From HR10 sp964615335 (GTDB lineage: Bacteria; Acidobacteriota; Blastocatellia; HR10): a stretch of DNA of 64,000 bases. Numbering within the stretch: position 1 is the first letter of the stretch; the number at the start of each line of letters is the position of its first letter. The notes beneath the pieces were generated by a model. It saw only the letters and a program-made list of their open reading frames with translations. It made no database searches and had not been told where the DNA came from. Where the stretch lies: assembly GCA_964615335.1 (NCBI GenBank), contig CAZTMT010000004.1, forward strand, positions 62,001-126,000. The letters run 5' to 3'. The position numbers and the translations under genes are program-made. This document shows positions 9,142 to 17,738 of the stretch, in pieces.

Positions 9142-10317
9142 TCACTCGCAGACGGTGCCACCGGCCGCCAGAGCCACAGCCCGATGCGCCGCTTCGTTCA
9201 TACTCTCGGCGACGGTGATCTTCAAGCCCGATTGGGCCAGCAGCTCGCGCGCGCGCTCGACATTGGTCCCTTCCAGGCGGACGACGATAGGGACAGCGAC
9301 GCCCACTTTCCGCGCCGCCTGGATCACGCCCTCGGCCACGACGTCACATCGGACGATGCCTCCGAAGATGTTGATCAAAACAGCGCGCACGTTGGGATCT
9401 GACAGCAGGATGCGAAATCCGTTCTCCACGCGTTCGGCCGTCGCGCTCCCGCCCACATCGAGGAAATTGGCCGGTTCCCCTCCGGCCAGCTTGATGATGT
9501 CCATCGTCGCCATGGCCAGTCCGGCCCCGTTGACCATGCAGCCGATAGTGCCCTCGAGCTTGATGTAGTTCAGATCATATCGGGAGGCTTCGACCTCCAG
9601 CGGCTCTTCTTCGGCCACATCCCGCAGCTCGGCGTACTCAGCATGGCGGAAAAGCGCATTGTCATCGAAGACGATCTTGGCATCCAGCGCGTAGAGCCGC
9701 CCATCCTCGGTGAGAGCCAGAGGGTTCACCTCCAGAAGCGACGCATCCAGCTCGACAAAAGCGCGATAAAGCCCGAGCAAGCAACGGACGGCCTGACCCA
9801 GCAGCTCTCCGCTCAAGCCCAAGGCGAAGGCGATTCGGCGCGCCTGATAAGGCTGTAGACCCAGCGTCGGATGCGCATGCTCGCGAAAGATCAGCTCGGG
9901 CGAGCGCGCGGCGATCTCTTCGATGTCCATGCCTCCGGCCGGACTCGCCATGAGAACCGGACGCTGCGCCGCACGATCCAGGATGAGGCCCGCGTAGAAT
10001 TCCTGTCGGATCGGCAGGGCCTCTTCGATGAGCAGCGTGCGCACCTGTCGGCCCTGCGCGCCGGTCTGCGCCGTGACGAGTCGGCGCGAGAGCATCTCGC
10101 GGGCCAGCTCGCGAGCCTGCTCGGGCGAATCGGCCCGGCGAATTCCTCCGGCCTTGCCCCGACCCCCAGCGTGAATCTGCGCCTTCACGACGACGCGCCC
10201 GCCGAGCTTCTCGGCCACCGCGCGCGCCGCTTCGGGCGTCGTGACTGCTTCCCCGCGCGGAATCGGCACACCATAGCGCTGAAGGAGGTGTTTCGCCTGA
10301 TACTCGTGAATCTTCAC
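9142..10317 (-). CDS. sucC: Succinyl-CoA ligase (ADP/GDP-forming) beta subunit
   Basis: This is a full-length (391-residue) beta subunit of succinyl-CoA synthetase, a TCA-cycle enzyme that makes ATP or GTP from succinyl-CoA. MKIHEYQAKHLLQRYGVPIP is the hallmark N-terminus; VVVKAQIHAGGRGKAGG is the ATP-grasp loop; LLEVNPL near 210 and NGAGLAMATMDIIKLAGG lead into the C-terminal flavodoxin-like domain with NIFGGIVRCD. The alpha subunit sucD is not next to it: downstream is an opposite-strand gene and upstream the aromatic fusion gene. Convergent with the SIS gene across 18 bases. Confidence 0.95.
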   Translation of the reverse strand: MKIHEYQAKHLLQRYGVPIPRGEAVTTPEAARAVAEKLGGRVVVKAQIHAGGRGKAGGIRRADSPEQARELAREMLSRRLVTAQTGAQGRQVRTLLIEEALPIRQEFYAGLILDRAAQRPVLMASPAGGMDIEEIAARSPELIFREHAHPTLGLQPYQARRIAFALGLSGELLGQAVRCLLGLYRAFVELDASLLEVNPLALTEDGRLYALDAKIVFDDNALFRHAEYAELRDVAEEEPLEVEASRYDLNYIKLEGTIGCMVNGAGLAMATMDIIKLAGGEPANFLDVGGSATAERVENGFRILLSDPNVRAVLINIFGGIVRCDVVAEGVIQAARKVGVAVPIVVRLEGTNVERARELLAQSGLKITVAESMNEAAHRAVALAAGGTVCE

Positions 10318-10390
10318 GTTCTCCCTCCTGCCCGTGCGAGTTTAGGAAGAGCCGCCTCGCGACGTCAAGGCTCTCCCCGCTTGCGCCCGT

Positions 10391-12076
10391 TCAGGGCGAA
10401 GCCGGATACGAGCCCAGGATCTTCAGAAAATCCGTCAGCGCGCGGACCTCTTCGATCGCCCCGGCGATGTTTGAGTCCTCCAGACTGCCCTCCAGATCCA
10501 CGTAGAAGACGTACTCCCAGGGGCGCCCGGCGATCGGCCGGGATTCGAGCTTCACGAGATTGATATTCCGATCGGCGAAGACCTTGAGCGTGCGCAAGAG
10601 CGCTCCGGGCACATTTGGCGTGCTGTAGATGAGCGACGTTTTGTTCGCCTTCTCAGTGATCGCATGTTCGGAGGAGATGACCAGAAAGCGCGTGTAGTTT
10701 CGCGGGTCGGACTCGATGCTCTCTTTGAGCACGGCCATTCCGAAGCGCTTGGCCGCATCCAAGCTCGCGATGGCCGCCGCATCGCGCAGCTCGTTCTCCC
10801 GGATGAGTTTGACGGCACCCGCCGTATCGTAGACGTGATGGATCTCCCACTGCGGATGCGCCGAGAGGAAGGACTGGCACTGCGCCATCGCCTGGGGATG
10901 AACGTAGACGTGGCGGATGTCTTCGAGCGTGACCCCTTCGTGCGCGATCAGGTTGTGAATGATCCGCAGCTTCAGCTCGCCGACAATGGCGACGTCGTAT
11001 TCCAGAAGCAGATCGTAGTTCTCGTGAATGCTGCCGGTCAGCGAGTTCTCGATCGGGATCACCCCATAGTGGACTCGACGTCGCACGACGGCTTCGAAGA
11101 CATCGCGGAATGTCGCGTACGGGACGGCCCACGCGTTCTCGCCGAAGTACTGAAAGACGGCTTTCTCGCTGAAGGCGCCGGGCTCTCCCTGATAGGCGAT
11201 CCGCAGCGGCGAGACCTTCACCCAGGCGGATGGGACGACCGGCTTGTAGGAGAGATCCAGTTGCCGCCCCACAACCGGAGCGATCACCTCCAGATCGCGC
11301 ATGAGCTTCTCCAATTGCTCGAAATGCAGGCTCTGCGGCCCATCCGAGAGCGCGCGATCCGGTTCCGGATGGACTTCAACAATGATCCCATCGGCTCCCG
11401 CTGCGATGGCTGCCAGCGCCATCGGCGCGACATGCTGCCGATTCCCCGTGCCATGACTCGGATCCACGATGATGGGCAGATGCGTCCGGGACTTCAGGAC
11501 AGGGATCAAGCTCAGATCGAGCGTGAACCGGGAGTGATCCGAGAACGTGCGAATCCCTCGCTCGCAGAGGACGACGTTCTCGTTCCCCCGCACAAGAATA
11601 TATTCGGCCGCCGCCAGGAATTCTTCGAGCGTCGCGGCCAGACCCCGCTTCAGAAGGACCGGCTTGCGTTGATCTCCGACGGCTTTGAGAAGCTCGAAAT
11701 TCTGCATGTTGCGCGCGCCGATCTGCAGCATATCGGCATAGGTGGCGACCAGCTCGACATGTTCCGGCGAGAGGACCTCGGTCACCACAGGCAGCCCGGT
11801 CCGCTCCCGGGCTTCGGCCAGAATCTTCAACCCCTCCTCCCCGAGCCCTTGAAAGCTATACGGGGACGTGCGCGGTTTGAACGCTCCGCCCCGCAACATC
11901 GTGACGCCCATGCGCTTGACGCGCTCGGCGATCTCCAGCATCATCTCCCGATTCTCCACCGCGCATGGTCCCGCCATGACGACGAACTTCTCGCCGCCGA
12001 TGATCCGATCCCCGACGCGCACCAGCGTCCGTTCTTTCTTCGCTTCCCAGTTGACCAGCTTCAACTGAACGGCCAT
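10391..12076 (-). CDS. aroF-pheA: Fusion: DAHP synthase (type I-beta) + prephenate dehydratase with ACT domain
   Basis: One 561-residue chain joins the first enzyme of the shikimate pathway to the committed phenylalanine enzyme. Residues 1-275 are a DAHP synthase of the KDO8P-synthase-like I-beta class: MAGPCAVEN near 34, GAFKPRTSPYSFQG near 64 and IIVDPSHGTGN near 202. From about 291 IAYQGEPGAFSE opens prephenate dehydratase, with YGVIPIENSLTGSIHENYD and the catalytic NYTRFLV segment. The last 80 residues are an ACT domain with VPGALLRTLK and KLESRPIAGRPWEYVFYVD, matching the GALV and ESRP motifs that bind Phe in known dehydratases. No chorismate mutase domain is seen. Phe binding may therefore affect both active sites (inference). 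Confidence 0.93.
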   Translation of the reverse strand: MAVQLKLVNWEAKKERTLVRVGDRIIGGEKFVVMAGPCAVENREMMLEIAERVKRMGVTMLRGGAFKPRTSPYSFQGLGEEGLKILAEARERTGLPVVTEVLSPEHVELVATYADMLQIGARNMQNFELLKAVGDQRKPVLLKRGLAATLEEFLAAAEYILVRGNENVVLCERGIRTFSDHSRFTLDLSLIPVLKSRTHLPIIVDPSHGTGNRQHVAPMALAAIAAGADGIIVEVHPEPDRALSDGPQSLHFEQLEKLMRDLEVIAPVVGRQLDLSYKPVVPSAWVKVSPLRIAYQGEPGAFSEKAVFQYFGENAWAVPYATFRDVFEAVVRRRVHYGVIPIENSLTGSIHENYDLLLEYDVAIVGELKLRIIHNLIAHEGVTLEDIRHVYVHPQAMAQCQSFLSAHPQWEIHHVYDTAGAVKLIRENELRDAAAIASLDAAKRFGMAVLKESIESDPRNYTRFLVISSEHAITEKANKTSLIYSTPNVPGALLRTLKVFADRNINLVKLESRPIAGRPWEYVFYVDLEGSLEDSNIAGAIEEVRALTDFLKILGSYPASP

Positions 12077-12114
12077 AGGCTTGCCCTCCCAGGAGATTCT
12101 CTCTCAGGTCGTGG

Positions 12115-12200
12115 GGAGAAAAACTCCCTTCGAGTCTTTTCGAGGATGTCCGCGTGAAGAAGGGGCTTCGCTCGTCCGCTTATCGCGGACGAAAGCGAAA
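12115..12200 (-). promoter_or_regulatory. Candidate attenuator hairpins in the aroF-pheA leader
   Basis: In the transcript the last codons and stop of the Phe-rich leader ORF fall inside a strong stem: 8 perfect pairs (12172-12179 with 12185-12192) extended by 5 more (12167-12171 with 12195-12199) across a two-base bulge. The TTT codons for Phe 38 and Phe 40 lie in its 5' arm. Further down, 12127-12145 can form a weak six-pair hairpin followed by GAG and five U residues, a possible terminator before the aroF-pheA start. No T-box signature was seen. Mutually exclusive folding has not been demonstrated. Confidence 0.4.
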
Positions 12201-12311
12201 CGACGCCCGGCATGAGAGAAGACAGATGTGCGGGAAGAAAGCCGGAGACCTCGCCTCCACGCCCAGCCGTCCGAAATCCCCGGCGCGAGGCTCTACAGCA
12301 GGATTTCTCAT
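12180..12311 (-). CDS. Possible Phe-rich leader peptide upstream of aroF-pheA (43 aa)
   Basis: A 43-codon ORF starts about 30 bases after the predicted transcription start of the aroF-pheA transcript, behind an excellent ribosome site (GGAGGGAAGA, about seven bases before ATG). It contains five Phe residues (13, 25, 26, 38, 40), two of them immediately before a stop that lies inside a stable hairpin. This is the arrangement of a phenylalanine attenuation leader, and the downstream gene is the Phe-pathway enzyme. The residues otherwise show no family similarity that I recognise. Phe codons are not consecutive at the end, so chance remains possible. Confidence 0.45.
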   Translation of the reverse strand: MRNPAVEPRAGDFGRLGVEARSPAFFPHICLLSCRASFRFRPR

Positions 12312-12346
12312 CTTCTTCCCTCCGCACGCAAGAAACGTGAGAGCAA

Positions 12347-12376
12347 AGTATGAGCCGCTCCCCCTCAGAATGTCAA
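12347..12376 (-). promoter_or_regulatory. Sigma70-type promoter for leader and aroF-pheA
   Basis: On the minus strand TTGACA (12371-12376) is followed after 18 bases by CATACT (12347-12352), predicting a start near 12340. This leaves a 5' leader of roughly 260 bases before the fusion gene. The stretch 12077-12423 contains no other gene; it holds the promoter, leader ORF and hairpins. Confidence 0.6.
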
Positions 12377-12423
12377 GCCGAGAGAGCGCCACAGGAGCAG
12401 GCCGATGTTTCACTCCCCACGTG

Positions 12424-14130
12424 TCAGGAGATCGGACTTTCGATCACAATAGGATCTTCGATCAAATGAGGGCGGATTTCTTGCTCCGGAACATACCGGC
12501 TCCCCTCAGCCTGACCGTTACGCCGCCACCGCCGTGGGATCCTGTCAATGCCTATGGGGTAGATGACAAGCTTCCCCTCGGGAGTCACATGCAGACGGAG
12601 GAAGTTTTTGTAATCCTGCAGACGCAGCGAGGAGAAAGCTTCGTTGGCATGTCGGCCGAAGACATTGAGCGAGACGAGCGGATACAGGCCCATTATCTCA
12701 GACCCCACAAGCCATCCGCCAAGAAATGTCCCGAATCCCGTCAGGAGAAAGTGACCGATCGAGTGAGCCGGAAATCCCGCAAGGCGAACGCTCACCGAGT
12801 GGGCGATCCAGGCAACAACGAGAGCTGCTATCAGGTGAAGTGCAGCGTGAGCCATCCCGCCGAGCCACCGATAGGCCTTCTTATGCGTGTCTGTGAAGAG
12901 GACGAAGGCCAGCAGTGTCACAATCACCCACACAATGCCTGACGGACGGCGCAGGAGTTCCTTAAGGGCACTCCAGATGGCTTCTGTGATGTTCGTGAAC
13001 CGGTACAGTTCGTGCGGCATGACCCAGTTTAAGACCATGTAGACCATTCCCGTCATGAGCCCGAACCAGGGATTCCACAACGGGAAAAGGAGATTGCGCC
13101 AACTCAGGCGGCGAGAGATCCGGCGTTCCGGATACTCGGCTTTCAGGTGGAAACAAACATCCCCATACCGAATGCGATCCACCTTGGGGCCGTGAGTTGG
13201 ATGCAGGAACGCTCCTCCTCCCCCCGCAATGATGAGGTGGAGCCGGGAACCATCCGGCCGCTCGTGCTCATGCCGCCGATAATGATGCAGATCACCTGAG
13301 AGCTTGAGTACCACCTGGGCTCCGCGAGGCGCAATGATCTTCCGCTCAAGATAGGCCAAATTGCTCTGCAAGGCGGGATCGTAGATGCTCCCGTAAATCC
13401 AATCGGGCTTGGGCGTGCAGAGGATGACGCGATCTCCGGGCATCATGGCCTCGGCCACCCGCTGGAAGTATTCGAGCTGCGGGCCGTCAATATCGGCTTC
13501 CAACTGAATGTCCACGCCCAGCACCCACCACCTGTGCGGGAGTCGGAGGGCGAAATAGCTCCGAGTTTGAGGGAGGCACCATCCCCCGATCCAGCGAGGC
13601 GGGACTTTTTGACAAAAGAGTCGCATGAAGCTGGCCAGGCCATCGTACCAATCGTGATTGCCCGGCAGAGCGAAAAGATGCGGATGCGGTTCCTCCGACC
13701 AGGGGAACGCCGCTTCATAGGGAGCGACCAGTCGCTGTTGATAGTTCTCTCGACTGGCAGCCGGATAGACTTCGTCTCCTCCCATGATGAGAATATCAGC
13801 TCGCCGAATCCGGTACTCTCCTCCATCGGGCCTGCGGAACACGAGTTCTGGCTGAGCCAGAAGATACGCAATCGTGTATGTCGGATTCCATCCGTCGCCG
13901 AGATCGGCCACGTAGTCAATCCAGATCTCTCGCCGATCCGTGTAATCGAACCACGGTTCGCCTTGATCATCCAGGGCATTCGACATGAGCGAGAGAATGA
14001 CCCGCGAATCGGCTCGGGATCCCAGTGCTGTTGAGAGAGCAACCTGAATGCCCGTCCGGATGAGCTGGCAGGGGTTGTACCAGCCCACCATGCCCGGGCG
14101 CTGCCGGTCCTGTTGGGAAAATGAAGACAT
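12424..14130 (-). CDS. Calcineurin-like metallophosphoesterase with C-terminal membrane segments
   Basis: This protein of about 568 residues joins a metallophosphoesterase domain to a membrane region. ADILIMGGDEVYP, FALPGNHDWYDG and LKLSGDLHHYRRHE are the metal-binding motifs in order; the first has GGDE where GDxx is usual. After about residue 340 come roughly four hydrophobic segments, then a soluble tail with VTPEGKLVIYPIGIDR. The N-terminal part contains NPCQLIRTGIQVAL. The ATG at 14130 is used because upstream in-frame codons read like non-coding sequence. The substrate is unknown; similar membrane-linked phosphoesterases are uncharacterised. No operon partner of related function is adjacent. 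Confidence 0.72.
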   Translation of the reverse strand: MSSFSQQDRQRPGMVGWYNPCQLIRTGIQVALSTALGSRADSRVILSLMSNALDDQGEPWFDYTDRREIWIDYVADLGDGWNPTYTIAYLLAQPELVFRRPDGGEYRIRRADILIMGGDEVYPAASRENYQQRLVAPYEAAFPWSEEPHPHLFALPGNHDWYDGLASFMRLFCQKVPPRWIGGWCLPQTRSYFALRLPHRWWVLGVDIQLEADIDGPQLEYFQRVAEAMMPGDRVILCTPKPDWIYGSIYDPALQSNLAYLERKIIAPRGAQVVLKLSGDLHHYRRHEHERPDGSRLHLIIAGGGGAFLHPTHGPKVDRIRYGDVCFHLKAEYPERRISRRLSWRNLLFPLWNPWFGLMTGMVYMVLNWVMPHELYRFTNITEAIWSALKELLRRPSGIVWVIVTLLAFVLFTDTHKKAYRWLGGMAHAALHLIAALVVAWIAHSVSVRLAGFPAHSIGHFLLTGFGTFLGGWLVGSEIMGLYPLVSLNVFGRHANEAFSSLRLQDYKNFLRLHVTPEGKLVIYPIGIDRIPRRWRRNGQAEGSRYVPEQEIRPHLIEDPIVIESPIS

Positions 14131-14204
14131 GGCTTGAAAGGCGCGCACTCCCAGCTCCGTTCCGGCGCTCGCCGGCGCGCGCGGGATTCGGAAATGAGGG
14201 ATTT

Positions 14205-14230
14205 GAGGGGAACCCAGTTGAGTTCCCCTC
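14205..14230. repeat. Perfect inverted repeat, 9-base arms
   Basis: GAGGGGAAC (14205-14213) and GTTCCCCTC (14222-14230) form a perfect stem with an 8-base loop, in the gap between the tricorn-like gene and the metallophosphoesterase. A second 7-base stem (14278-14284 with 14289-14295) lies just after the tricorn-like stop. Neither is followed by a U-run, so they are RNA hairpins of unknown role rather than clear intrinsic terminators. Confidence 0.5.
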
Positions 14231-14302
14231 CGCTTCACCTCAAACTCTGCGTAACCGCCATCACGCAACAGGGAGTCCCCGAGGAACCCCTCGGGATCTC
14301 GA

Positions 14303-17300
14303 TCAGAAATTGCGCTCTCGACCCTGAGCGATGGGTTGGCCTCTCCCTCGATTCAGCTCCTTCAACAGCTCTTGCACGGCCACCTCGAGTTGGCGGTCGC
14401 GGCCGGCCAGATTATCCTCGGGCGTATTCTCCACGTAGATGTCGGGCTCCACGCCGTAATTCTCCATATTCGTGCGCCGAGGATCGGCCAGGAAGACCCC
14501 GACGCTCGGCGTACGGATGGTCGAGCCGTCAATGAGGCGATAGGATCCGGTCCCGATGACGGCTCCCATCGTTTTGGTCCCGATCACCTTCCCGAGGCCG
14601 AGAGCGCGAAAGCCCGCCGGGAACATTTCGGCATTGGAGGCCGAGCGCCAGTTCTGCAGCACGACCTTCGGGCCGAAGAAGCCGTTGAGCGGACGATACG
14701 CCGGTTCGGTCCCGCGCGGCTGCCAGATCTGATAGGGGCGTTGCACGAGCAAGGCCAGCAGCTCCTGCTCGATATTCCCTCCGCCGTTCCACCGCTCGTC
14801 AATGATGAGCGCTTCCTTGTCGCGGTTCTCTCGCAACTCGCGCTCGAAGCGCAAAAGCGACGGTCGGTTCATCGCCCGAATGTGCACGTAGCCGATGCGT
14901 CCGCCGGAGAGCTTCTCCACAAGCTCGCGCCGCTCCTTGACCCACCGCTCGTAGCGAAGCTGGGTGAACGCCGCCATCGAGATCGGCTCGATGCGCGTCG
15001 TCCAGGCTCCTTCTTCGGTGGGCTTATTGTTGAACGTCACCTCGATCTTTCGATTGAGCCGGTAATTGAGCAAGGGATAATAATTGTCTCCGGCTCGAAT
15101 CGGCTTACCTTCGATGGCGATCAAATAGTCGCCGACGCTCACTTTCACCCAATCCTTATCGGCCGGTCCGTTCTCGTAGATATAGGTCACACGATACCGT
15201 CCGGCCTGCTCATCGGGTTCCAGATCCAGACCGAGATGGCCCGTCGAGACGACGTTCTCGCGCCCGCGCGGTGGGGGAGCCGTCCCCGTGTGCGAAGCGT
15301 TCAACTCGCCGATCATCTCGTTGATGATGTTCAGAAGCTCCTGGCGATCTCCGACATGCTCGACCAGCGGACGATACTTCTGCCGCGCGGCATCCCAATC
15401 CTTGCCGTACATGGCGGGATCGTAGAAGCGATATTTCATCGTGCGCCAGGCATCGTCGAACATCTGCCGCCACGTCGCCGGCTTATCAATCTTCACCTTG
15501 GCGACGAAGCTGATCCGCCGACGCGGTGCATCGCCTCGCGCCCCGGGCGCTTGAGTGGCCGCGACGCTGGCCGGAAGAGCGACCGAGTACACCCCGTTCC
15601 CTTGTCGGAAGAAGAGCGTGCGCCCATCGCGCGCGAACTTCAGGTCAGTGATTCCTCCCCCTTGGCCGAAGCCGGGGAAGGGCGGCCCTTCGGTGTCGTC
15701 CCCACCTGACACAGTCCCCGAAGTGATGCGCGTCAATCGCCGGCCATCTTCCCCGATCGAGTAGAGGACGGGCACCGTTCGAGCCCCAGCCGGCTCGCTC
15801 GTGGCGAAGACAATCGTCCGGCTGTCTGGGGAGATGGCATAGCTGAAGATGGGGAAGGGCATGCGCGTGAGCTGACGCGTTCGTCGCCGCAGCCCTGCCC
15901 AATCAATCGCGATCTCCCGAGGGGGCTGTGCCCGTTGCGCCTGGAAGCGACGTGCTCCCCCCTCACCCACCTCTGGGGTCTCCGCTTCCGGGCGCTCCTC
16001 CGGATCGTTCGGATCGCGCTCTTCACGCTCCAGGGTCACCGAGAAGATCTGCACCGAGGGCTGACCGGAGAAAAGACTCGACTCCCCTTGCAGGAAGTAG
16101 AGCTTGCGTCCGTTGGGAGCGAATTGAGGCGAGGAGTAGTTGAACGTCTCAAACGTCACCTTTCGTTCTTCTCCGCCCGCTGAAGGAATCAGGTAAATAT
16201 CGTTCCGCCGGGCGTGATTGGGCTTGGTGTAGGCGATCCATCTCCCATCGGGTGACCAAACCGGCGTGCCGATCGCTCCGTATTTGGAGGAGGTCAGCTC
16301 GACGGTCTGCCCCGTCTCCACATGGACCTTGCGGAGCTTGAAATCGGACGTCGTGTACGCGATCTCCTTGGAATCGGGAGACCAGGCGAAGGCGAGTTTG
16401 AGCACATCCAGATTGGTGAGCGCCTTGGGCTCGCCTGAGCCATCCGCCGGAGCGATGTAGATCTCCTCGCGCCCGCTCCGATCCGAGACGAAGGCGATCC
16501 ATCGTCCATCGGGCGAATACTGAGGGTCGCGATCCCGAGCGGGACTGTCGGTGATCTGCTTGAGATCCCCCTGCTCGACGGGCGCCGTGAAGATCTCTCC
16601 GTGGATCGAGAACACGATGCGACGTCCCGAGGGCGCCAGGTCATAGTCGTCCACTTCGGAGTTGAAATCGCGGACCTCGACCATGTCCTCTTGCGTCTCG
16701 GCAGCGATCTCCAGTCGGATCGGCGTCACTTTGCGCGTCGCCACGTCGAGCTTCCAGATCCCGAAGTCATGCTCGAAGACGATGACGCGTCCATCAGAGC
16801 TCATGGCCGGCCAGCGGACATCGCCGCTTCGGAACGAGGTGACGCGTTCGGCTCGCCCTCCGCGTTCGGGGACGCGCCAGATATTCGTCACGCCCCCCTC
16901 ATCGCGATCGCTCACGAAGTAGATGTATCCGTCCCGCCCCCACATCGGCCAGGAATCCATCCCCTCGAAATCCGTCAGATCCACGAACTTCTTCGCCGCC
17001 AGATCCATCACCGTGATGTCGCTCTGATAGGCTCCCCGATAGTATTTGCGCCAGTAGGCCTGGGACTTCCGGTTGGTGGCGAGCTTCCGCCCATCCGGGG
17101 AATAGCATCCATAGACGCCCATATCCGGGCCCGCCGAGCGCGGCATTCCCCCTTCGATGCTCACCGTGTAGAGCTTGGGCATGAAATCCTCACCGCGCTG
17201 GCTGCTGAAGAGCACCGCGCGGGAATCCGGCATCCATCCCAGGACCACGTCATCCGCCGAGTGAAACGTCAATTGCTTGGCCATCCCCCCTTCGGAGGGG

Positions 17301-17464
17301 ATGATGAAGACGTCCAGGTTCCCCTGCCGATCGCTGGAGAAAGCGATCCATCGGCCATCGGGCGAAAAGCGCGGATAGATGTCGCGCGCCCGATGCACGG
17401 TGAGACGACGCACGTTCTGGCCGTTTTCGTCCGCTATCCAGATGTCTCCTAAGTAGGTGAACAC
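14303..17464 (-). CDS. Tricorn-type protease body (TolB-like propellers + PDZ + S41)
   Basis: This is the 1053-codon body of a tricorn-like peptidase of family S41. The first 600 residues are TolB-like beta-propeller repeats with recurring FSPDGRWIAF, YSPDGRWIAFVSDRSG and WSPDGRWIAYT blades. Then come the core domains: MIGELNASHTG holds the catalytic His region, a PDZ-like segment includes VSVGDYLIAIEGKPI, and RWNGGGNIEQELL plus WRSASNAEMFPAGF and the GAVIGTGSY stretch hold the serine-protease site. The annotated start is a GTG that has no ribosome site of its own; the natural start with a signal peptide lies upstream but is cut off by a TAA at 17474-17476. Without that segment the protein would not be exported. 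Confidence 0.88.
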   Translation of the reverse strand: MFTYLGDIWIADENGQNVRRLTVHRARDIYPRFSPDGRWIAFSSDRQGNLDVFIIPSEGGMAKQLTFHSADDVVLGWMPDSRAVLFSSQRGEDFMPKLYTVSIEGGMPRSAGPDMGVYGCYSPDGRKLATNRKSQAYWRKYYRGAYQSDITVMDLAAKKFVDLTDFEGMDSWPMWGRDGYIYFVSDRDEGGVTNIWRVPERGGRAERVTSFRSGDVRWPAMSSDGRVIVFEHDFGIWKLDVATRKVTPIRLEIAAETQEDMVEVRDFNSEVDDYDLAPSGRRIVFSIHGEIFTAPVEQGDLKQITDSPARDRDPQYSPDGRWIAFVSDRSGREEIYIAPADGSGEPKALTNLDVLKLAFAWSPDSKEIAYTTSDFKLRKVHVETGQTVELTSSKYGAIGTPVWSPDGRWIAYTKPNHARRNDIYLIPSAGGEERKVTFETFNYSSPQFAPNGRKLYFLQGESSLFSGQPSVQIFSVTLEREERDPNDPEERPEAETPEVGEGGARRFQAQRAQPPREIAIDWAGLRRRTRQLTRMPFPIFSYAISPDSRTIVFATSEPAGARTVPVLYSIGEDGRRLTRITSGTVSGGDDTEGPPFPGFGQGGGITDLKFARDGRTLFFRQGNGVYSVALPASVAATQAPGARGDAPRRRISFVAKVKIDKPATWRQMFDDAWRTMKYRFYDPAMYGKDWDAARQKYRPLVEHVGDRQELLNIINEMIGELNASHTGTAPPPRGRENVVSTGHLGLDLEPDEQAGRYRVTYIYENGPADKDWVKVSVGDYLIAIEGKPIRAGDNYYPLLNYRLNRKIEVTFNNKPTEEGAWTTRIEPISMAAFTQLRYERWVKERRELVEKLSGGRIGYVHIRAMNRPSLLRFERELRENRDKEALIIDERWNGGGNIEQELLALLVQRPYQIWQPRGTEPAYRPLNGFFGPKVVLQNWRSASNAEMFPAGFRALGLGKVIGTKTMGAVIGTGSYRLIDGSTIRTPSVGVFLADPRRTNMENYGVEPDIYVENTPEDNLAGRDRQLEVAVQELLKELNRGRGQPIAQGRERNF

Positions 17465-17473
17465 GACGTGCCC

Positions 17474-17581
17474 TTAGTGATAGTGCGGATACCGCAGGAG
17501 CTTGGCTTCACGCGCCAGGGCCAGCCAGGGGATGACGGCCAGAAAGAGGAACGTAGCGACGTAGAGGCGAAGTCTCCTCAT
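17474..17581 (-). pseudogene. Signal-peptide segment of the tricorn-like gene, ended by in-frame TAA
   Basis: A 35-codon frame starts at ATG 17581 behind GGAGGGAG. It encodes a clear export signal (MRRLRLYVATFLFLAVIPWL then ALA-RE) followed by AKLLRYPHYH, then TAA, and continues in the same frame as GHVVFTYLGDIW of the protease body. Related proteases read YPHxHxGxxxFxYxGDIW through this point without interruption, typically with Gln, so TAA looks like a single-base change from CAA. This is either a real nonsense mutation, an assembly error or a recoded stop. With the stop ignored, the whole gene is 14303-17581 and 1092 residues. Confidence 0.82.
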
Positions 17582-17621
17582 TGGGCTCCCTCCTCAAAGA
17601 TGTTCCTTCAAAGAGCCGCCT

Positions 17622-17630
17622 ATTTTAGCA
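17622..17630 (-). promoter_or_regulatory. Possible extended -10 element for the tricorn-like gene
   Basis: On the minus strand TGCTAAAAT matches an extended -10 (TGnTATAAT) about 40 bases before the ATG at 17581. No convincing -35 sits at the usual distance. Confidence 0.3.
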
Positions 17631-17674
17631 CGGGTCGCTTGGTCAAGCCACATTCTTTTCGCTCGAATCTCTCT

Positions 17675-17703
17675 TTGGTCTTGGCCGGAAGATCTCCTAT
17701 AAT
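17675..17703 (+). promoter_or_regulatory. Promoter for the 17739 metallophosphoesterase
   Basis: TTGGTC (17675-17680) and a consensus TATAAT (17698-17703) are 17 bases apart. The predicted start near 17710 leaves a short leader with AGGAGG before the ATG at 17739. Confidence 0.55.
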
Positions 17704-17738
17704 AGGCCGCTGATCCGGCTGAGAGGACAGGAGGCTTT

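Noticed and set aside
12077..12423. T-box riboswitch in the aroF-pheA leader
   Set aside because: No T-box sequence or typical specifier loop was seen; the leader-peptide arrangement explains the region better.
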